Source of the DNA: Microvirga arabica
GTDB taxonomy: Bacteria > Pseudomonadota > Alphaproteobacteria > Rhizobiales > Beijerinckiaceae
DNA: 64,000 nucleotides
Reading direction: 5' to 3'
NCBI RefSeq assembly: GCF_016811235.1
Contig: NZ_JAFBID010000004.1
Span: 62,001 to 126,000, forward strand
Shown: piece by piece, positions 63,987-64,000 of the stretch
How positions within the stretch are numbered: the stretch's first letter is position 1
Layout: every line of letters starts with the position of its first letter
The notes under the pieces: model-generated
The model's database searches: none
What the model saw: only the letters and a program-made list of their open reading frames with translations
What the model was told of the DNA's origin: nothing
Translations under genes and position numbers: made by a program

Positions 63987-64000
63987 ATTCCATAGGCGCG

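Overview
The window looks like accessory DNA of an alphaproteobacterium of the order Hyphomicrobiales (Rhizobiales), perhaps Methylobacteriaceae such as Microvirga. This is inferred from family content: DUF1236, many PRC-barrel proteins, DUF6894, DUF3309, an HWE-type kinase, a fused CoxA-CoxC oxidase and BTLCP. I saw no rRNA, tRNA, ribosomal protein, replication, phage or insertion-sequence gene, and no CRISPR array. A plasmid or accessory chromosomal segment would fit, but is not proven.

Layout. 1-12.7 kb: small envelope proteins, an EEP-family hydrolase, a four-EF-hand periplasmic protein, a DUF1236 protein, a phospholipase D-like enzyme, a receiver protein, an orphan amino-acid binding protein and an MscS channel. 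13-24.9 kb: signalling and envelope: an HWE-like kinase without its phospho-histidine, a second MscS channel, a NarX/NarL-type two-component pair, a Crp/Fnr regulator, two PRC-barrel proteins and a second phospholipase D-like enzyme. 25-27.5 kb: HtrA/Deg protease and Cu/Zn superoxide dismutase.

27.8-37.9 kb: the main system, a ten-gene minus-strand operon with overlaps or very short gaps. In transcription order it encodes a diheme cytochrome c, a small secreted protein, a Tat-exported gluconate 2-dehydrogenase subunit-3-like protein, a GMC flavoprotein, a second diheme cytochrome c, a monoheme lipoprotein cytochrome c, CoxB with a fused cytochrome c, a fused CoxA-CoxC, a small membrane protein and a CtaG-like assembly factor. 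It reads as a complete chain from a periplasmic organic substrate to oxygen. A second, three-gene dehydrogenase module (diheme cytochrome c, sorbitol-dehydrogenase-type small subunit, GMC subunit with an Fe-S-type cysteine motif) lies at 50.8-53.7 kb without an oxidase.

38-49.8 kb: DedA, DUF3309, coiled-coil, cupredoxin-like, BON and PRC-barrel proteins, then an orphan peptide-binding protein. 54-64 kb: DUF6894, a PRC-barrel protein with a long valine/proline repeat tail, AI-2E-family and DUF2254 membrane proteins, several small exported proteins of unknown function, a receiver-like protein without its phospho-aspartate, and a BTLCP transglutaminase-like peptidase overlapping a small upstream gene.

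The overall theme is envelope maintenance, osmotic and oxidative stress, and periplasmic respiration. Starts were chosen from Shine-Dalgarno (SD) spacing and signal-peptide position. All family calls are from reading the translations, with no database search.
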